Below, in pieces: positions 46,368 through 56,929 of a stretch of DNA of 64,000 bases. The stretch's first letter is position 1, and each line of letters starts with the position of its first letter. The notes under the pieces were generated by a model that saw only the letters and a list, made by a program, of their open reading frames with translations, did not search any database and was not told the DNA's origin. The position numbers and the translations under genes are program-made. Source of the DNA: Clostridia bacterium (GTDB lineage Bacteria; Bacillota; Clostridia; UBA1381; UBA9506); NCBI GenBank assembly GCA_017399695.1, contig JAFQBK010000012.1, positions 186,001-250,000 on the forward strand, in the 5' to 3' direction.

Positions 46368-47714
46368 TTATTTTTTCTTCTTTTTCTTGGTTGCCTTTTT
46401 CATCCGGCGTGCCATAGCACCGCCGCCGAATTGCTTCATCATCTGCTGCATCTGCTCAAACTGCTTTAAAAGATTATTGACGGCACTGACCTCATTACCG
46501 CTACCTGCGGCAATTCTTTTCTTGCGGCTCGCGTTGATAATCGACGGATTCTCTCGCTCTTGTTCGGTCATCGAGGTAATGATTGCCTCCACCCGCAAAA
46601 GCTTTCTGTCATCTAAGTCCGCGCCCTCAAGTGCCTTTGTATTCACGCCCGGAATCATTTTGACCAGCTGCGAAAGAGGTCCCATCTTTTTCATTTGCTG
46701 CATCTGCGCAAGAAAATCATCTAAATTAAACTGATTCTTTCTGATTTTTTCCTCAAGCTCGGCGGCAGACTTTTCATCAAAAGCCTGCTCTGCTTTCTCA
46801 ATCAGCGTAAGCACATCGCCACTACCTAAAATACGGGATGCCATACGCTCGGGATGAAATTCCTCCAAGTCCGAAAGCTTTTCGCCCGTACCTGCAAACT
46901 TAATCGGCTTTCCCGTCACGGCTTTTACGGACAGTGCCGCACCGCCCCTCGTATCACCGTCAAGCTTGGTCATTACAACGCCCGAAATTTCCAGGCGGCT
47001 GTTAAAGCTTTCTGCGACATTGACCGCATCCTGACCGGTCATTGCATCAATGACAAGCAGGATTTCCTCAGGCGAAACCGCCTCTTTGATATCTTCCAGT
47101 TCCTGCATCAGTTCGTCATCAATATGAAGACGACCGGCAGTATCGATAATGACAAAATCATTGCCGTGTGCTTTTGCGTGCTCAATTGCTTTTTTCGCAA
47201 TCGTAACGGCCTTTTCCTCGGTTCCCATCTGGAACACCGGAATATCGAGCTGTTTTCCGACAACCTCTAACTGCTTGATTGCCGCCGGACGATAAATGTC
47301 GCAGGCAACGAGCAACGGTCGCTTATTATGCTTCTTTCGCATATAGCCGGCAAGCTTTGCCGAAAAGGTTGTTTTACCGGCACCCTGAAGACCCGCCATC
47401 ATCACAACCGTCGGAGAACCTTTACCGAACTCGATGCGCGCATTTTCGCCGCCCATCAGCTTTGTCAGCTCATCGTTTACAATCTTTATAATCTGCTGAC
47501 CCGGGGTCAGGCTTTCCATCACGTCGGCGCCAACCGCACGCTCGGATACCTTTGCCACAAAGTCTTTCACTACCTTAAAGTTAACATCTGCTTCGAGTAG
47601 AGCAAGCTTAATCTCGCGCATGGATTCTTTGATGTCTTTTTCTGTTACCACGCCCTTACCGCGCAGCTTTTTAAACGCCTGCGAAAGCTTTTCCGATAGG
47701 TTTTCAAATGCCAC
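46368..47714 (-). CDS. ffh: Signal recognition particle protein Ffh
   Basis: 448 residues. NG GTPase domain: GLQGAGKTTFSAKLAGY (about 109-125), DIYRPAAIKQL, DTAGRLHIDDELM, TKLDGDTRGGAALS; then the Met-rich M domain (MQQMKKMGPLSQLVKMIPG) that binds signal sequences and 4.5S RNA, and a Lys tail. Works with FtsY to target membrane proteins. It follows ylxM, its normal operon partner. Confidence 0.98.
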   Translation of the reverse strand: MAFENLSEKLSQAFKKLRGKGVVTEKDIKESMREIKLALLEADVNFKVVKDFVAKVSERAVGADVMESLTPGQQIIKIVNDELTKLMGGENARIEFGKGSPTVVMMAGLQGAGKTTFSAKLAGYMRKKHNKRPLLVACDIYRPAAIKQLEVVGKQLDIPVFQMGTEEKAVTIAKKAIEHAKAHGNDFVIIDTAGRLHIDDELMQELEDIKEAVSPEEILLVIDAMTGQDAVNVAESFNSRLEISGVVMTKLDGDTRGGAALSVKAVTGKPIKFAGTGEKLSDLEEFHPERMASRILGSGDVLTLIEKAEQAFDEKSAAELEEKIRKNQFNLDDFLAQMQQMKKMGPLSQLVKMIPGVNTKALEGADLDDRKLLRVEAIITSMTEQERENPSIINASRKKRIAAGSGNEVSAVNNLLKQFEQMQQMMKQFGGGAMARRMKKATKKKKKK

Positions 47715-47750
47715 GAGTCTTGCCTCCTCCTAAAGAGATTGTATTTGCCA

Positions 47751-48119
47751 CTAGATTTCCTGGCGAACCTTTTCGATTTTTTCCGAAAGCTCTTTCATTG
47801 CTACTGCCAGTTTATGCGAATGTACATACATCGTTTCATACTGGCGCATACCGGAAAGAAGATTGAGTGCATCGTCAAGCTTTTCGCCAATCTGCATAAA
47901 ACGCTTAACCAGACCCAGCTTTTCTTCCAGCTCCATCAGTTGTTTTTCACCGCGCTTGATGTTATCGCGCACGCCCTGTCTGCTGATGCCCAAAGGCTCC
48001 GCGATTTCCGCCAAAGACAAATCTTCATTATAATAGAGCTCAATCGCCTCTTTTTGCTTATCCGTCAACATATCCCCATAGAAGTCATAAAGCATCGTCA
48101 CGGACATATCCTTACCCAC
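47751..48119 (-). CDS. ylxM: YlxM-type helix-turn-helix protein of the SRP operon
   Basis: 122 residues. Sigma-70 region-4-like HTH (LTDKQKEAIELYYNEDLSLA then EIAEPLGISRQGVRDNIKR) followed by a coiled coil. YlxM family members are always paired with ffh and may act on SRP assembly. A GTG at 48117-48119 is preferred as GGTGAGG lies 8 bases upstream; an ATG 12 bases further is also possible. Confidence 0.9.
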   Translation of the reverse strand: MGKDMSVTMLYDFYGDMLTDKQKEAIELYYNEDLSLAEIAEPLGISRQGVRDNIKRGEKQLMELEEKLGLVKRFMQIGEKLDDALNLLSGMRQYETMYVHSHKLAVAMKELSEKIEKVRQEI

Positions 48120-48177
48120 GAAAATCACCTCACCTTCTCCAATTGGGTGTAAAGGTCAAAACCTAAACACCTCTACT

Positions 48178-48206
48178 ATTGTAATCGATTGAAAAACAAA
48201 AGTCAA
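48178..48206 (-). promoter_or_regulatory. Sigma-A promoter of the ylxM-ffh operon
   Basis: Minus strand TTGACT, 17 bp, TACAAT, 59 bp before ylxM. Confidence 0.75.
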
Positions 48207-48376
48207 GTGTTTTTTGCAAAATTATTACAAAAAAATGAATCCTAGTTTTTACCATACAAACTACTCTTCTTCTGCTACCTTTGTAAGGACAGATAACAAG
48301 CAGGCCTTACATCTCTTGTAGTGTAAATTTAGCACGCCACATCAGGTGTTTATTAAAATGAGTATGAGGTGATAAA

Positions 48377-48607
48377 ATGAAAACCTATGTTGACCGAATC
48401 AGAGAACTCAGGGAAGACCGCGACTTAAAGCAAAAGGATATTGCGGAAATCTTAAATACCACACAACAGGTATACTCCAGATATGAAAACGGAACGAATG
48501 AAATGCCCCTGCGGCACATCATTACCCTTGCCCGTTTTTATGAGGTGAGCTGTGATTATATTTTGGGTGAAACCGATATAACAAAGCGATATCAGAAAAA
48601 ATCATAA
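48377..48607 (+). CDS. XRE-family HTH transcriptional regulator
   Basis: 76 residues, little more than a Cro/C1 HTH: RIRELREDRDLKQKDIAEIL then NTTQQVYSRYENGTNEMP. The compact size and the RFYEVSCDYILGETD end are typical of Clostridia one-domain regulators. GAGGTGATAAA precedes the ATG. It is alone, divergent from ylxM and just upstream of the tRNA-Leu promoter. Targets unknown. Confidence 0.88.
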   Translation: MKTYVDRIRELREDRDLKQKDIAEILNTTQQVYSRYENGTNEMPLRHIITLARFYEVSCDYILGETDITKRYQKKS

Positions 48608-48613
48608 AAATAC

Positions 48614-48642
48614 TTGACAAAGAATCCAAGGCTTGATATAAT
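48614..48642 (+). promoter_or_regulatory. Perfect consensus sigma-A promoter of tRNA-Leu
   Basis: TTGACA, 17 bp, TATAAT; the tRNA starts 11 bases after the -10. Confidence 0.93.
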
Positions 48643-48652
48643 ACATTAAGTC

Positions 48653-48739
48653 GCCGCTGTGATGGAATTGGCAGACGTAGCGGACTCAAAATCCGCCGGT
48701 AGTGATACCGTGCCGGTTCGACTCCGGCCAGCGGCACCA
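48653..48739 (+). tRNA. tRNA-Leu(CAA), CCA encoded
   Basis: 87 nt including CCA. GCCGCTG acceptor pairs with CAGCGGC; anticodon stem GCGGA/TCCGC with loop CTCAAAA gives anticodon CAA (reads UUG). The long variable arm is GGTAGTGATACC-like, a class II tRNA, and the T arm is GCCGG TTCGACT CCGGC. One gene, own promoter and terminator. Confidence 0.95.
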
Positions 48740-48741
48740 CG

Positions 48742-48774
48742 TCGAAGCAAAGTTCGCTTTGCTTCGATTTTTTT
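48742..48774 (+). terminator. Terminator of tRNA-Leu (copy 1)
   Basis: TCGAAGCAAAG, TTCG tetraloop, CTTTGCTTCGA, then seven T. An identical hairpin plus T-tract is repeated at 48933-48965. Confidence 0.93.
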
Positions 48775-48815
48775 ATGCAAAAAAATCATCCGCCCGCTTC
48801 CTTGCTTCTCCTCTT

Positions 48816-48897
48816 TCACAAAAAGTCACGCTCCGTTCGTCTGTTCGGTTGTAAACGCCCTCTCAGGCGACTCACTGTCGCTATCAACTTTTTGTGA
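48816..48897. repeat. Inverted repeat with structured interior between two terminator copies
   Basis: TCACAAAAAGT (48816-48826) and ACTTTTTGTGA (48887-48897), an 11-bp perfect inverted repeat around 60 bases that hold small inner hairpins (for example GCGAC and GTCGC). No reading frame is convincing here. May be a small structured RNA or the remnant of a short repeat element. Confidence 0.55.
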
Positions 48898-48932
48898 TTT
48901 ATTTTATGATATTTTACGATGATTCAGACACA

Positions 48933-48965
48933 TCGAAGCAAAGTTCGCTTTGCTTCGATTTTTTT
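48933..48965 (+). terminator. Second copy of the tRNA-Leu terminator
   Basis: TCGAAGCAAAG, TTCG, CTTTGCTTCGA and seven T, the same 33 bases as 48742-48774. No gene directly precedes it. Confidence 0.75.
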
Positions 48966-48971
48966 ATACAA

Positions 48972-49000
48972 AAAAGCACCCGTTTTGGACAGGTGCTTTT
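48972..49000 (-). terminator. Terminator of the ABC exporter operon
   Basis: Minus strand AAAAGCACC, 11-base loop, GGTGCTTTT followed by TTGTATAA; 5 bp after the exporter stop. Confidence 0.75.
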
Positions 49001-49004
49001 ATTT

Positions 49005-50846
49005 TTATGCCTGATTATTCTGCGCAAACTGGCTGTTATAGAGATTTGCATAGAAGCCACCCTCTGCCATGAGGGATGCGTGGTTTCCGTGCTCAATAAT
49101 ATCACCGTCACGCATCACTAAAATCTTATCTGCATCCCGGATGGTTGACAAGCGGTGTGCAATGACAAAGCTGGTGCGGTTTTTCATCAGATTTTTCATC
49201 GCTTTCTGAATTAAAACCTCGGTACGCGTATCAACCGAGCTCGTTGCCTCATCCAGAATCAAGATTTCGGGGTCTTTCAGTATCGCACGGGCAATCGTCA
49301 GAAGCTGCTTTTGTCCCTGTGAGATATTGGATGCCTCCTCATTCAAGACAAAATCATACCCGCCGGGCAGGAGCTTGATGAAGCTGTGTGCGTGCGCTGC
49401 TTTTGCCGCCTGAATGATTTCTTCCTCTGTTGCATTTTCCTTGCCGTAAGCAAGATTTTCACGAATGCTGCCACGGAACAACCAGGTGTCCTGCAATACC
49501 ATACCAAAAATATTTCGCAGGTACTCTCTGGAAAAATCCCTGGTATCCACACCGTCAACACAAATTGCGCCACCATTTAATTCATAAAAACGCATCAAAA
49601 GGTTTACAAGCGTCGTTTTGCCCGCACCCGTCGGTCCAACGATGGCAACCGTCTCTCCGCTATCAATCGTAAGATTTAAGTTCTTGATTAAAATTTTGTC
49701 CGCGCTGTATCCAAAGGATACATCACGGAAGCTGACCGAACCATCAATATGTGAAAGCGTTTTTGGATGCGCCGTCTCTTTCACTTCTTCTTCCTCATCG
49801 AGTAGCTCGAACACACGCTCTGCCGCTGCAACGGTTGACTGCAGAATATTTGCGATGTTTGCAACCTGGCTGATGGGCTGGTTGAACTGGCGAAGATACT
49901 GGATAAATGCCTGTACGCCGCCGATTTCAATCGTCTTTGCTGCCACCATCATACCGCCGACCACACACAAAACCACATAGCCGATATTACCGACGAGAGA
50001 TGTCAAAGGCATCATAATGGACGAAGCGAAAGTCGCCGTTTTGCTGTTTTTGTAAAGCTCCTCATTGATTTGGTCAAACGTATCCTTGACCGCCTGCTCC
50101 CGTCCAAACAGCTTGACCACATTGTGTCCGCTGTACATTTCCTCGATATGACCATTGAGTTCACCTAGCGAACGCTGTTGTCCTTTAAAATATTTCTGTG
50201 TTTTCTTTACAACCACGGTCGAAATGAGTGCTGAAAACGGTAGGCTAATGAGCGCAATCAGCGTAAGTGTCGGGCTGACCGAGAGCATCATCACAAGAAG
50301 CATTACAATCGTAATCACCGAGCTGACCACCTGCGTCAGACTCTGCTGCAGGGAATTTGAAATGGTATCTACATCATTGGTCACACGGCTTAATATCTCA
50401 CCGAAGGTTTTAGAATCGAAATAACGAAGCGGGAGCCTCGCCAGCTTTTCGTCGACATCCCGACGCAGACTGTACATCGTTTTTTGCGCCACCTGCGCCA
50501 TCGTCACCTGCTGAAAGTAACTGAAAATATTATGGAGTAGATAGACGCCGCCAAGCATTACTAAAATACGGAACAGACCGCCAAAATCAATTCCCGTTTT
50601 CTCGGTAACCCCGTGGAAAATCAGGGTTGTGGCGTCTCCTAAAATTTTCGGTGCCAGCGTATTAAAAAGTGTCGCTAAAAGGATACACAAAAGGATAAAA
50701 ATAATCCCGATGCGATAGGGTTTTAAATACCCTAACAGACGGCTGAGCGTTCCTTTAAAGTTTTTCGCTTTGCCGCCCGCCATAAACACGCCGCGACCAC
50801 CGGGACCGCCTCCCGGTCCCCTCATAGGGCCTTTCGGTGTACTCAT
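49005..50846 (-). CDS. ABC exporter half-transporter with canonical ATPase site
   Basis: 613 residues. A Gly/Pro-rich cytoplasmic N-terminus (GPMRGPGGGPGGRG) precedes six membrane segments and an ATPase domain with Walker A GPTGAGKTT, signature NISQGQKQLL and Walker B ILDEATSSVD with the catalytic Glu. It overlaps the preceding half-transporter by 4 bp. Together they match the heterodimeric multidrug-type exporters (BmrCD, TM287/288 class). Substrate is not known. Confidence 0.92.
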   Translation of the reverse strand: MSTPKGPMRGPGGGPGGRGVFMAGGKAKNFKGTLSRLLGYLKPYRIGIIFILLCILLATLFNTLAPKILGDATTLIFHGVTEKTGIDFGGLFRILVMLGGVYLLHNIFSYFQQVTMAQVAQKTMYSLRRDVDEKLARLPLRYFDSKTFGEILSRVTNDVDTISNSLQQSLTQVVSSVITIVMLLVMMLSVSPTLTLIALISLPFSALISTVVVKKTQKYFKGQQRSLGELNGHIEEMYSGHNVVKLFGREQAVKDTFDQINEELYKNSKTATFASSIMMPLTSLVGNIGYVVLCVVGGMMVAAKTIEIGGVQAFIQYLRQFNQPISQVANIANILQSTVAAAERVFELLDEEEEVKETAHPKTLSHIDGSVSFRDVSFGYSADKILIKNLNLTIDSGETVAIVGPTGAGKTTLVNLLMRFYELNGGAICVDGVDTRDFSREYLRNIFGMVLQDTWLFRGSIRENLAYGKENATEEEIIQAAKAAHAHSFIKLLPGGYDFVLNEEASNISQGQKQLLTIARAILKDPEILILDEATSSVDTRTEVLIQKAMKNLMKNRTSFVIAHRLSTIRDADKILVMRDGDIIEHGNHASLMAEGGFYANLYNSQFAQNNQA

Positions 50847-52570
50847 GCCATCTCCTCCTTTGTCAGCTGAGACAGCACAATTTCACGGTAAACCTCACAC
50901 GAGTCAAAAAGCTCGCGATGCTTTCCGCATCCGACCAGTTTACCCTCGTCCAAGACCAAAATTCTGTCTGCATTCATAATCGTGGAAACACGCTGTGCAA
51001 CAATGATTACCGTGCTTTCCTTTGTCTGCTCGGCAAGAGCCTTTCTAAGGTTTGCATCTGTCTTAAAGTCAAGCGCCGAAAAACTATCATCAAAAATATA
51101 GATTTCCGGTTGTTTTACAATCGCACGCGCTATTGCCAAACGCTGTTTTTGTCCGCCGGAAACATTCGTGCCGCCCTGTGCAATACGCTCGGAAAATCCT
51201 TTTTCTTTTTTGGAAATAAAGTCCATTGCTTGTGCAACCTCGGCAGCACGCACAAGTTCTTCCTCCGTTGCATCCTCTTTTCCCCAACGGATATTGGAAG
51301 CAACAGTGCCCGAAAACAGCACCGCCTTTTGCGGAACAAAGCCAATTTTTGCGCGCAGGTCTTTTTGTGTATAGTCTTTGACATCCACACCATCCACTAA
51401 CACTTGCCCCTCGCTGACATCAAACATTCTCGGAATCAGCTGAATGAGCGTGGATTTCCCGCTACCGGTACTGCCGATAATCGCCGTGGTTTCGCCCGGT
51501 TCTGCGACAAATGAGATGTTTTCCAGTGCCGCCTCATCGGAATCCTCATAGCGAAAGCTAACATTTCGAAACTCTACCCGGCCCCGACTAGCAGTCGGCT
51601 CTTTCTGTTCTTCGGCATCAACAATCACCGGCGTTGTATTTAAAATTTCTGCTACACGCTCTGCGGATGCCGCGGCTCTCGGGTACATAATAAAAACCAT
51701 CGAAAGCATCATCAAGGACATCATAATATGCATAATATACTGAATGACCGCCATCATATCGCCGACTTCGAGTGCGCCCTGACCGATTTTACTGGCACCT
51801 ACCCAGACGACCGCTATCGTTCCGGCGTTTAATACAATGACCATCGCTGGCATCAAAATCGACGAAATCTTCTGAAGCTTAATCATTACATTCGTCAAAT
51901 CAAGGTTTGCCTCATCAAAGCGTTTTTCTTCATAGCGTTCTTTATGAAACGCACGGATAACGCGGTTTCCTGACAGTTTTTCACGAATAATCAGATTGAT
52001 TTTGTCCACTCTCTTTTGAATCGTTACCGAAAGCGGAATGGTTTTTCTGGATACTAAAATAATGATTGCCAAAAGGAACGGAACGAGTGACAAAAAGATA
52101 ACCGCCATCGTCACGTCCTTAGAAAAGGCAAGGAAAATAGAACCCAGCATATACATCGGGCACATAATAATAATTCGGGTGAACATAATCAGGAAGTTCT
52201 GCAGCTGTGTAATGTCATTGATGGTGCGGGTAATTAAGGACGAAGCTCCGAATTTTCCCAGCTCGACGCCCGAAAAGCTCTGCACCTTATGAAAGACACT
52301 TTTTCTGACATCACGGGAAAAGCCGGTGGCAATTTTTGCACCGAAATAGTCCATTAAAACAATCGCCGCTGTCGAAATAAACGCGAGTGCCAGCATCATT
52401 CCGCCCGTGCGCCAGATGTATGCCATATCTCCCGAAGCAATCCCCTGATCTACGATTTCCGACATCAGATTCGGGAGCGACAGCTCACTCGACACGCGAA
52501 TCGCAATCAGAATGAACGCCAGGATAAAATATGGGATATACGGTTTTAAGTAACCGATGATTCTCTTCAA
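50843..52570 (-). CDS. ABC exporter half-transporter with degenerate Walker B
   Basis: 575 residues, six membrane segments then ATPase. Walker A GSTGSGKST, signature NVSGGQKQRLA, Walker B IYIFDDSFSALD: the catalytic Glu after the Walker B Asp is replaced by Asp, the pattern of the non-hydrolytic site partner in heterodimeric exporters. TTG start at 52568-52570 with GAGGGG upstream. Paired with the gene at 49005. Likely drug or lipid efflux; the adjacent regulators on the plus strand are possible controllers but not proved. Confidence 0.92.
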   Translation of the reverse strand: MKRIIGYLKPYIPYFILAFILIAIRVSSELSLPNLMSEIVDQGIASGDMAYIWRTGGMMLALAFISTAAIVLMDYFGAKIATGFSRDVRKSVFHKVQSFSGVELGKFGASSLITRTINDITQLQNFLIMFTRIIIMCPMYMLGSIFLAFSKDVTMAVIFLSLVPFLLAIIILVSRKTIPLSVTIQKRVDKINLIIREKLSGNRVIRAFHKERYEEKRFDEANLDLTNVMIKLQKISSILMPAMVIVLNAGTIAVVWVGASKIGQGALEVGDMMAVIQYIMHIMMSLMMLSMVFIMYPRAAASAERVAEILNTTPVIVDAEEQKEPTASRGRVEFRNVSFRYEDSDEAALENISFVAEPGETTAIIGSTGSGKSTLIQLIPRMFDVSEGQVLVDGVDVKDYTQKDLRAKIGFVPQKAVLFSGTVASNIRWGKEDATEEELVRAAEVAQAMDFISKKEKGFSERIAQGGTNVSGGQKQRLAIARAIVKQPEIYIFDDSFSALDFKTDANLRKALAEQTKESTVIIVAQRVSTIMNADRILVLDEGKLVGCGKHRELFDSCEVYREIVLSQLTKEEMA

Positions 52571-52953
52571 GTTGTCATCCCCTCTTTCATTATTTTAAAA
52601 GTCTAACATACCCTAAAAGTAAAATCAATGGATAAATTGTAAACATTCCGGGAACCTATAACTCCATTTTCTGTGAAACAGACTTTTCGTTGAAATCTCG
52701 CAGAGAAATTGAAGTATAGATGTCTTTTTATATGCATAGTTCGTGGTGTTGTGAAGTTTCTCATATTATAAACAATATGAGAGGTTTTATAAACTGGACA
52801 TTTGCATTTAAGCACATTTTGTTTCCTCCAATTTCTTTGTTTAGACATAATATGTAAAACAAAATAAAGATTTTAGTTAATGTTTTAAGATTTTATATTC
52901 TTTTAATACTGCCTCTAAAATGATAAACTCAAATAAAGGTAGGTGTTAATGTT
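52571..52953. other. AT-rich divergent intergenic region
   Basis: 383 bp between the exporter and the XRE gene. It holds an inverted repeat TCTCATATT / AATATGAGA (near 52760-52785) and A/T-rich direct repeats of AGATTTTA near 52870-52900. No convincing protein or RNA gene is seen. The repeats could be operator sites for the XRE protein. Confidence 0.5.
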
Positions 52954-53292
52954 TTGAATTATGAATTATTAGGAAGAAAAATAAGACAACGAAGGAAAGA
53001 GAAGAAGTATACCTTGGAGCAGTTGGCAGAGAAACTTGATGTTTCAACAACTTTTATAGGACAAATAGAAAGAGCAAAGGGGATACCATCTCTTGAAACA
53101 TTAGTTAAGATTGCAAATATTCTTGAAACATCAACAGACAGTTTGCTATTTGGGGATTTGAATAGCAATTCAGGAAATAATTATTTCATAAAAGAAGTTG
53201 CAGAATTAACAGAAACATTTACACCTAATGAAAAGGAACTATTATTAAAGACCATAGAAATAATCAATGAGTATAGAAACAGTGCCAAATAA
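52954..53292 (+). CDS. XRE-family HTH regulator, AT-rich
   Basis: 112 residues. N-terminal HTH (LGRKIRQRRKEKKYTLEQLA then EKLDVSTTFIGQIERAKG) and a short C-terminal helix tail. Starts at TTG (52954-52956), as the nearby ATG codons are out of frame; TAGGTG lies 8 bases upstream. The gene and the gap before it are visibly richer in A and T than all neighbours, which suggests recent transfer. Direct repeats upstream may be its operator. Confidence 0.85.
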   Translation: MNYELLGRKIRQRRKEKKYTLEQLAEKLDVSTTFIGQIERAKGIPSLETLVKIANILETSTDSLLFGDLNSNSGNNYFIKEVAELTETFTPNEKELLLKTIEIINEYRNSAK

Positions 53293-53329
53293 GACATTGT
53301 TTCTTATTTTTTAAAAAAGAGGTGTCGGT

Positions 53330-54532
53330 ATGCGAAAACATTGCGACGAAGTTTTAAAAAGCGCACAAAAAGTTCTCCATCTTTTTTCATCTGTCACGGG
53401 AATTGATACACTCTTGCTCCCCCACTATGGACTTGCGCGCGAAACCTTTTTGCCATGCTCGCTGTGCCGACTCCTTGAAAACTACGGCGCACAGACCGTC
53501 GACTGTAAGGAGCGCCTGGCAGAAGCAGGCAGTTTGGCAGCAAACTATGGTGGAAGACATCTGTTTCTCTGCCGCAAGGGCTTTGTCCATTTTTGCGTTC
53601 CGGTTTACTGCGGGAATGAACATCTCGCAACCGCTGTCGCAGGTCCTTGCCTGATTTCGTGTAGCGAGATTCCAAAAGACCGGCTCATTCATTCGCTGAT
53701 TTCCGATTCTTTTCAGTTGCCATCAGCGCTGAACTCTCCTTTGCGCACTCTCCCATCAAGAACGCCCGAGGAGATTTTTCGTTTGATGGAATTCTTTGAG
53801 CTTTCGCTTCTCTCGTTTGGGCAGGTACACAAGTCAGCACCTCTCCCCGGTGGATTTTTAGAAAAGGTAGAAACTACGCTCTGCTCCTCCCTTGCGCTCG
53901 GAACGAAAGGTCAGGCGCGAAAAGCTCTTTCCGACGCGCAAGAACTGATTCTTTCCACTTGCGGAAAGGATGCCACTCTTTGTAAAGATTTATGCGTGGA
54001 ATTTTCTTTTCTGCTTGCACGCATTTTGTCAGACCGCAAAGAAGACGCTTCCTTTAGCAATGCACTCAGTCTCCTCTTTTGCTCACCGACAGAAAAAGAC
54101 CCTTTGGGTGAACCGGAAGCATTCTTATCAAAACTCACCGATGATTTCTTCCGTATTTTATTGCCCTCCCTGCCGGAAACAGAGCATACGGTTGACAGCG
54201 CCGTTGTCCGCCGCGTGATTGAATATGTCGAAGAAAATTATGCCAAGGATATTTCATTGGAAACAGCGGCAAACGCCGTCTTTTTAAGTGTTCCTTATCT
54301 TTCCCGTTTATTTAAAGCGGAATATGGAACCAATTTTAACCACTACTTAAATGAGGTTCGCATCCGTCACGCAAAGAAACTGCTTTTAGTGCCGTACAGC
54401 ACTACAAGCGATGTCGCGTTGTCGGTCGGATTTGAAAATCCCAGTTATTTTTCCAAGGTATTTAAGAGAATTACGGGGCTGACCCCGAGAAACTATGTGC
54501 TGCAATGTGAAACAGAAGAAACAGACGAATAA
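53330..54532 (+). CDS. PocR-domain AraC-family transcriptional regulator
   Basis: 400 residues. N-terminal PocR-like sensor domain: CSLCRLLENYG, ANYGGRHLFLCRKGFVHFCV and the VAGPCLIS segment, about residues 1-115. C-terminal AraC double HTH (about 300-400): ISLETAANAVFLSVPYLSRL and SDVALSVGFENPSYFSKVFK, ending RITGLTPRNYV. PocR domains bind small organic ligands. Good AGAGGTG ribosome site before the ATG. It is convergent with ackA and shares its terminator; a role in carbon or acetate control is possible but not shown. Confidence 0.88.
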   Translation: MRKHCDEVLKSAQKVLHLFSSVTGIDTLLLPHYGLARETFLPCSLCRLLENYGAQTVDCKERLAEAGSLAANYGGRHLFLCRKGFVHFCVPVYCGNEHLATAVAGPCLISCSEIPKDRLIHSLISDSFQLPSALNSPLRTLPSRTPEEIFRLMEFFELSLLSFGQVHKSAPLPGGFLEKVETTLCSSLALGTKGQARKALSDAQELILSTCGKDATLCKDLCVEFSFLLARILSDRKEDASFSNALSLLFCSPTEKDPLGEPEAFLSKLTDDFFRILLPSLPETEHTVDSAVVRRVIEYVEENYAKDISLETAANAVFLSVPYLSRLFKAEYGTNFNHYLNEVRIRHAKKLLLVPYSTTSDVALSVGFENPSYFSKVFKRITGLTPRNYVLQCETEETDE

Positions 54533-54565
54533 AAAACAGCCGAGGAAAATTCTCGGCTGTTTTTG
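54531..54565. terminator. Bidirectional terminator between the AraC gene and ackA
   Basis: AAAAACAGCCGAG, 7-base loop, CTCGGCTGTTTTT; T-tracts on both strands between convergent genes. Confidence 0.9.
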
Positions 54566-54575
54566 TTTTTTGTAA

Positions 54576-55772
54576 TTATTTTTCTAATAAAGCTTTTGTA
54601 TCGCGAGCAATCGCAAGCTCTTCGTTTGTCGGAACAACGAATACGCGAACACGGGAGCCTTCTGCAGTAATTTCTACCTCTTCACCGCGAACTGCATTCT
54701 TCACCGGGTCAACCTTGATGCCCATAAATTCGTGGTTTTTCAGGAGACTTTCACGAAGTGCGATGTTATTTTCACCAACACCGCCGGCAAAAGCAATCGC
54801 ATCTACGCCCTCCATTTCAGATGCGTACCAGCCGATATAACGGCGAACAGCGTATTCAAACATATCCAGTGCCAGCTGTGCGCGCTCATTGCCCTGCGTT
54901 GCAGCCTTTTCAATATCACGGAAGTCACTCGAAACACCGGAAATACCGAGTACACCGGAGTTCTTATTGAGCATAGCATCCATTTCCTTGACGGAAAGAC
55001 CCTCTTTTTCCATAATGTATGTAACAATCGCCGGGTCCAAAAGACCGGAACGCGAGCCCATCAAAACACCGGAAAGCGGCGTAAATCCCATCGAGGTATC
55101 TACGGATTTGCCATTTTTTACTGCGCACATGGAAGAACCGTTACCTAAATGGAAGGTAATAATTTTCAGTTCTTCAATCGGCTTGCCCATGAGTTCTGCC
55201 ACACGGGAAGACACATATCTGTGTGAAGTGCCGTGGAAACCATACTTACGGATTTTATACTTTTCATAATATTCATACGGGATACCGTACATATATGCCT
55301 TCGGCGGCATGGTCTGATGGAATGCGGTATCAAACACAGCAACCATCGGAACGCCGGGCATTGCCTTTTCACAAGCCTCGATACCCATCAGGTTTGCCGG
55401 ATTGTGAAGCGGCGCTAAATCGCAGCACTTTTTGAGTGCTTCTTTCACTGCATCGTTTACGATTACGGAGCAAGCAAATTCCTCGCCGCCGTGAACCACA
55501 CGATGACCAACCGCAGAGATTTCGCTCATGTCGGAAATGACACCGTGGTCTTTATCGGTTAACGCTGCCAAAACGAGCTTAATTGCATCGGAATGGTCTT
55601 TCATCTCGACCTGCTTTTCGACATTGTCTTTTCCGGTCGGCTTATGCGTGATTTTCGGATTATCGATACCGATACGCTCACAAAGACCTTTTGCGATAAC
55701 GGTTTCATTGTCCATATCAATCAACTGATACTTAAGGGACGAACTACCTGTATTGATTACTAATACTTTCAT
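54576..55772 (-). CDS. ackA: Acetate kinase
   Basis: 398 residues, normal length. Makes ATP and acetate from acetyl phosphate. ASKHA-fold motifs: [37 protein letters not shown], and the [20 protein letters not shown] phosphate loop; the catalytic arginine/histidine are in [11 protein letters not shown]. Paired with pta, the usual fermentation pair for energy saving. Confidence 0.98.
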   Translation of the reverse strand: MKVLVINTGSSSLKYQLIDMDNETVIAKGLCERIGIDNPKITHKPTGKDNVEKQVEMKDHSDAIKLVLAALTDKDHGVISDMSEISAVGHRVVHGGEEFACSVIVNDAVKEALKKCCDLAPLHNPANLMGIEACEKAMPGVPMVAVFDTAFHQTMPPKAYMYGIPYEYYEKYKIRKYGFHGTSHRYVSSRVAELMGKPIEELKIITFHLGNGSSMCAVKNGKSVDTSMGFTPLSGVLMGSRSGLLDPAIVTYIMEKEGLSVKEMDAMLNKNSGVLGISGVSSDFRDIEKAATQGNERAQLALDMFEYAVRRYIGWYASEMEGVDAIAFAGGVGENNIALRESLLKNHEFMGIKVDPVKNAVRGEEVEITAEGSRVRVFVVPTNEELAIARDTKALLEK

Positions 55773-55801
55773 AACCAGCCTCCAACTTTTTCAAAAATAA
55801 A

Positions 55802-56885
<1,084 letters not shown>

Positions 56886-56929
56886 TGCAATTCTTTGCTT
56901 TTTTGTCGAAATTTGTAAATACTTTTTGC

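Noticed and set aside
52603..52848. An 81-codon minus-strand frame in the exporter-XRE gap
   Set aside because: No ribosome site, no known motif, crosses hairpins and AT-rich repeats.
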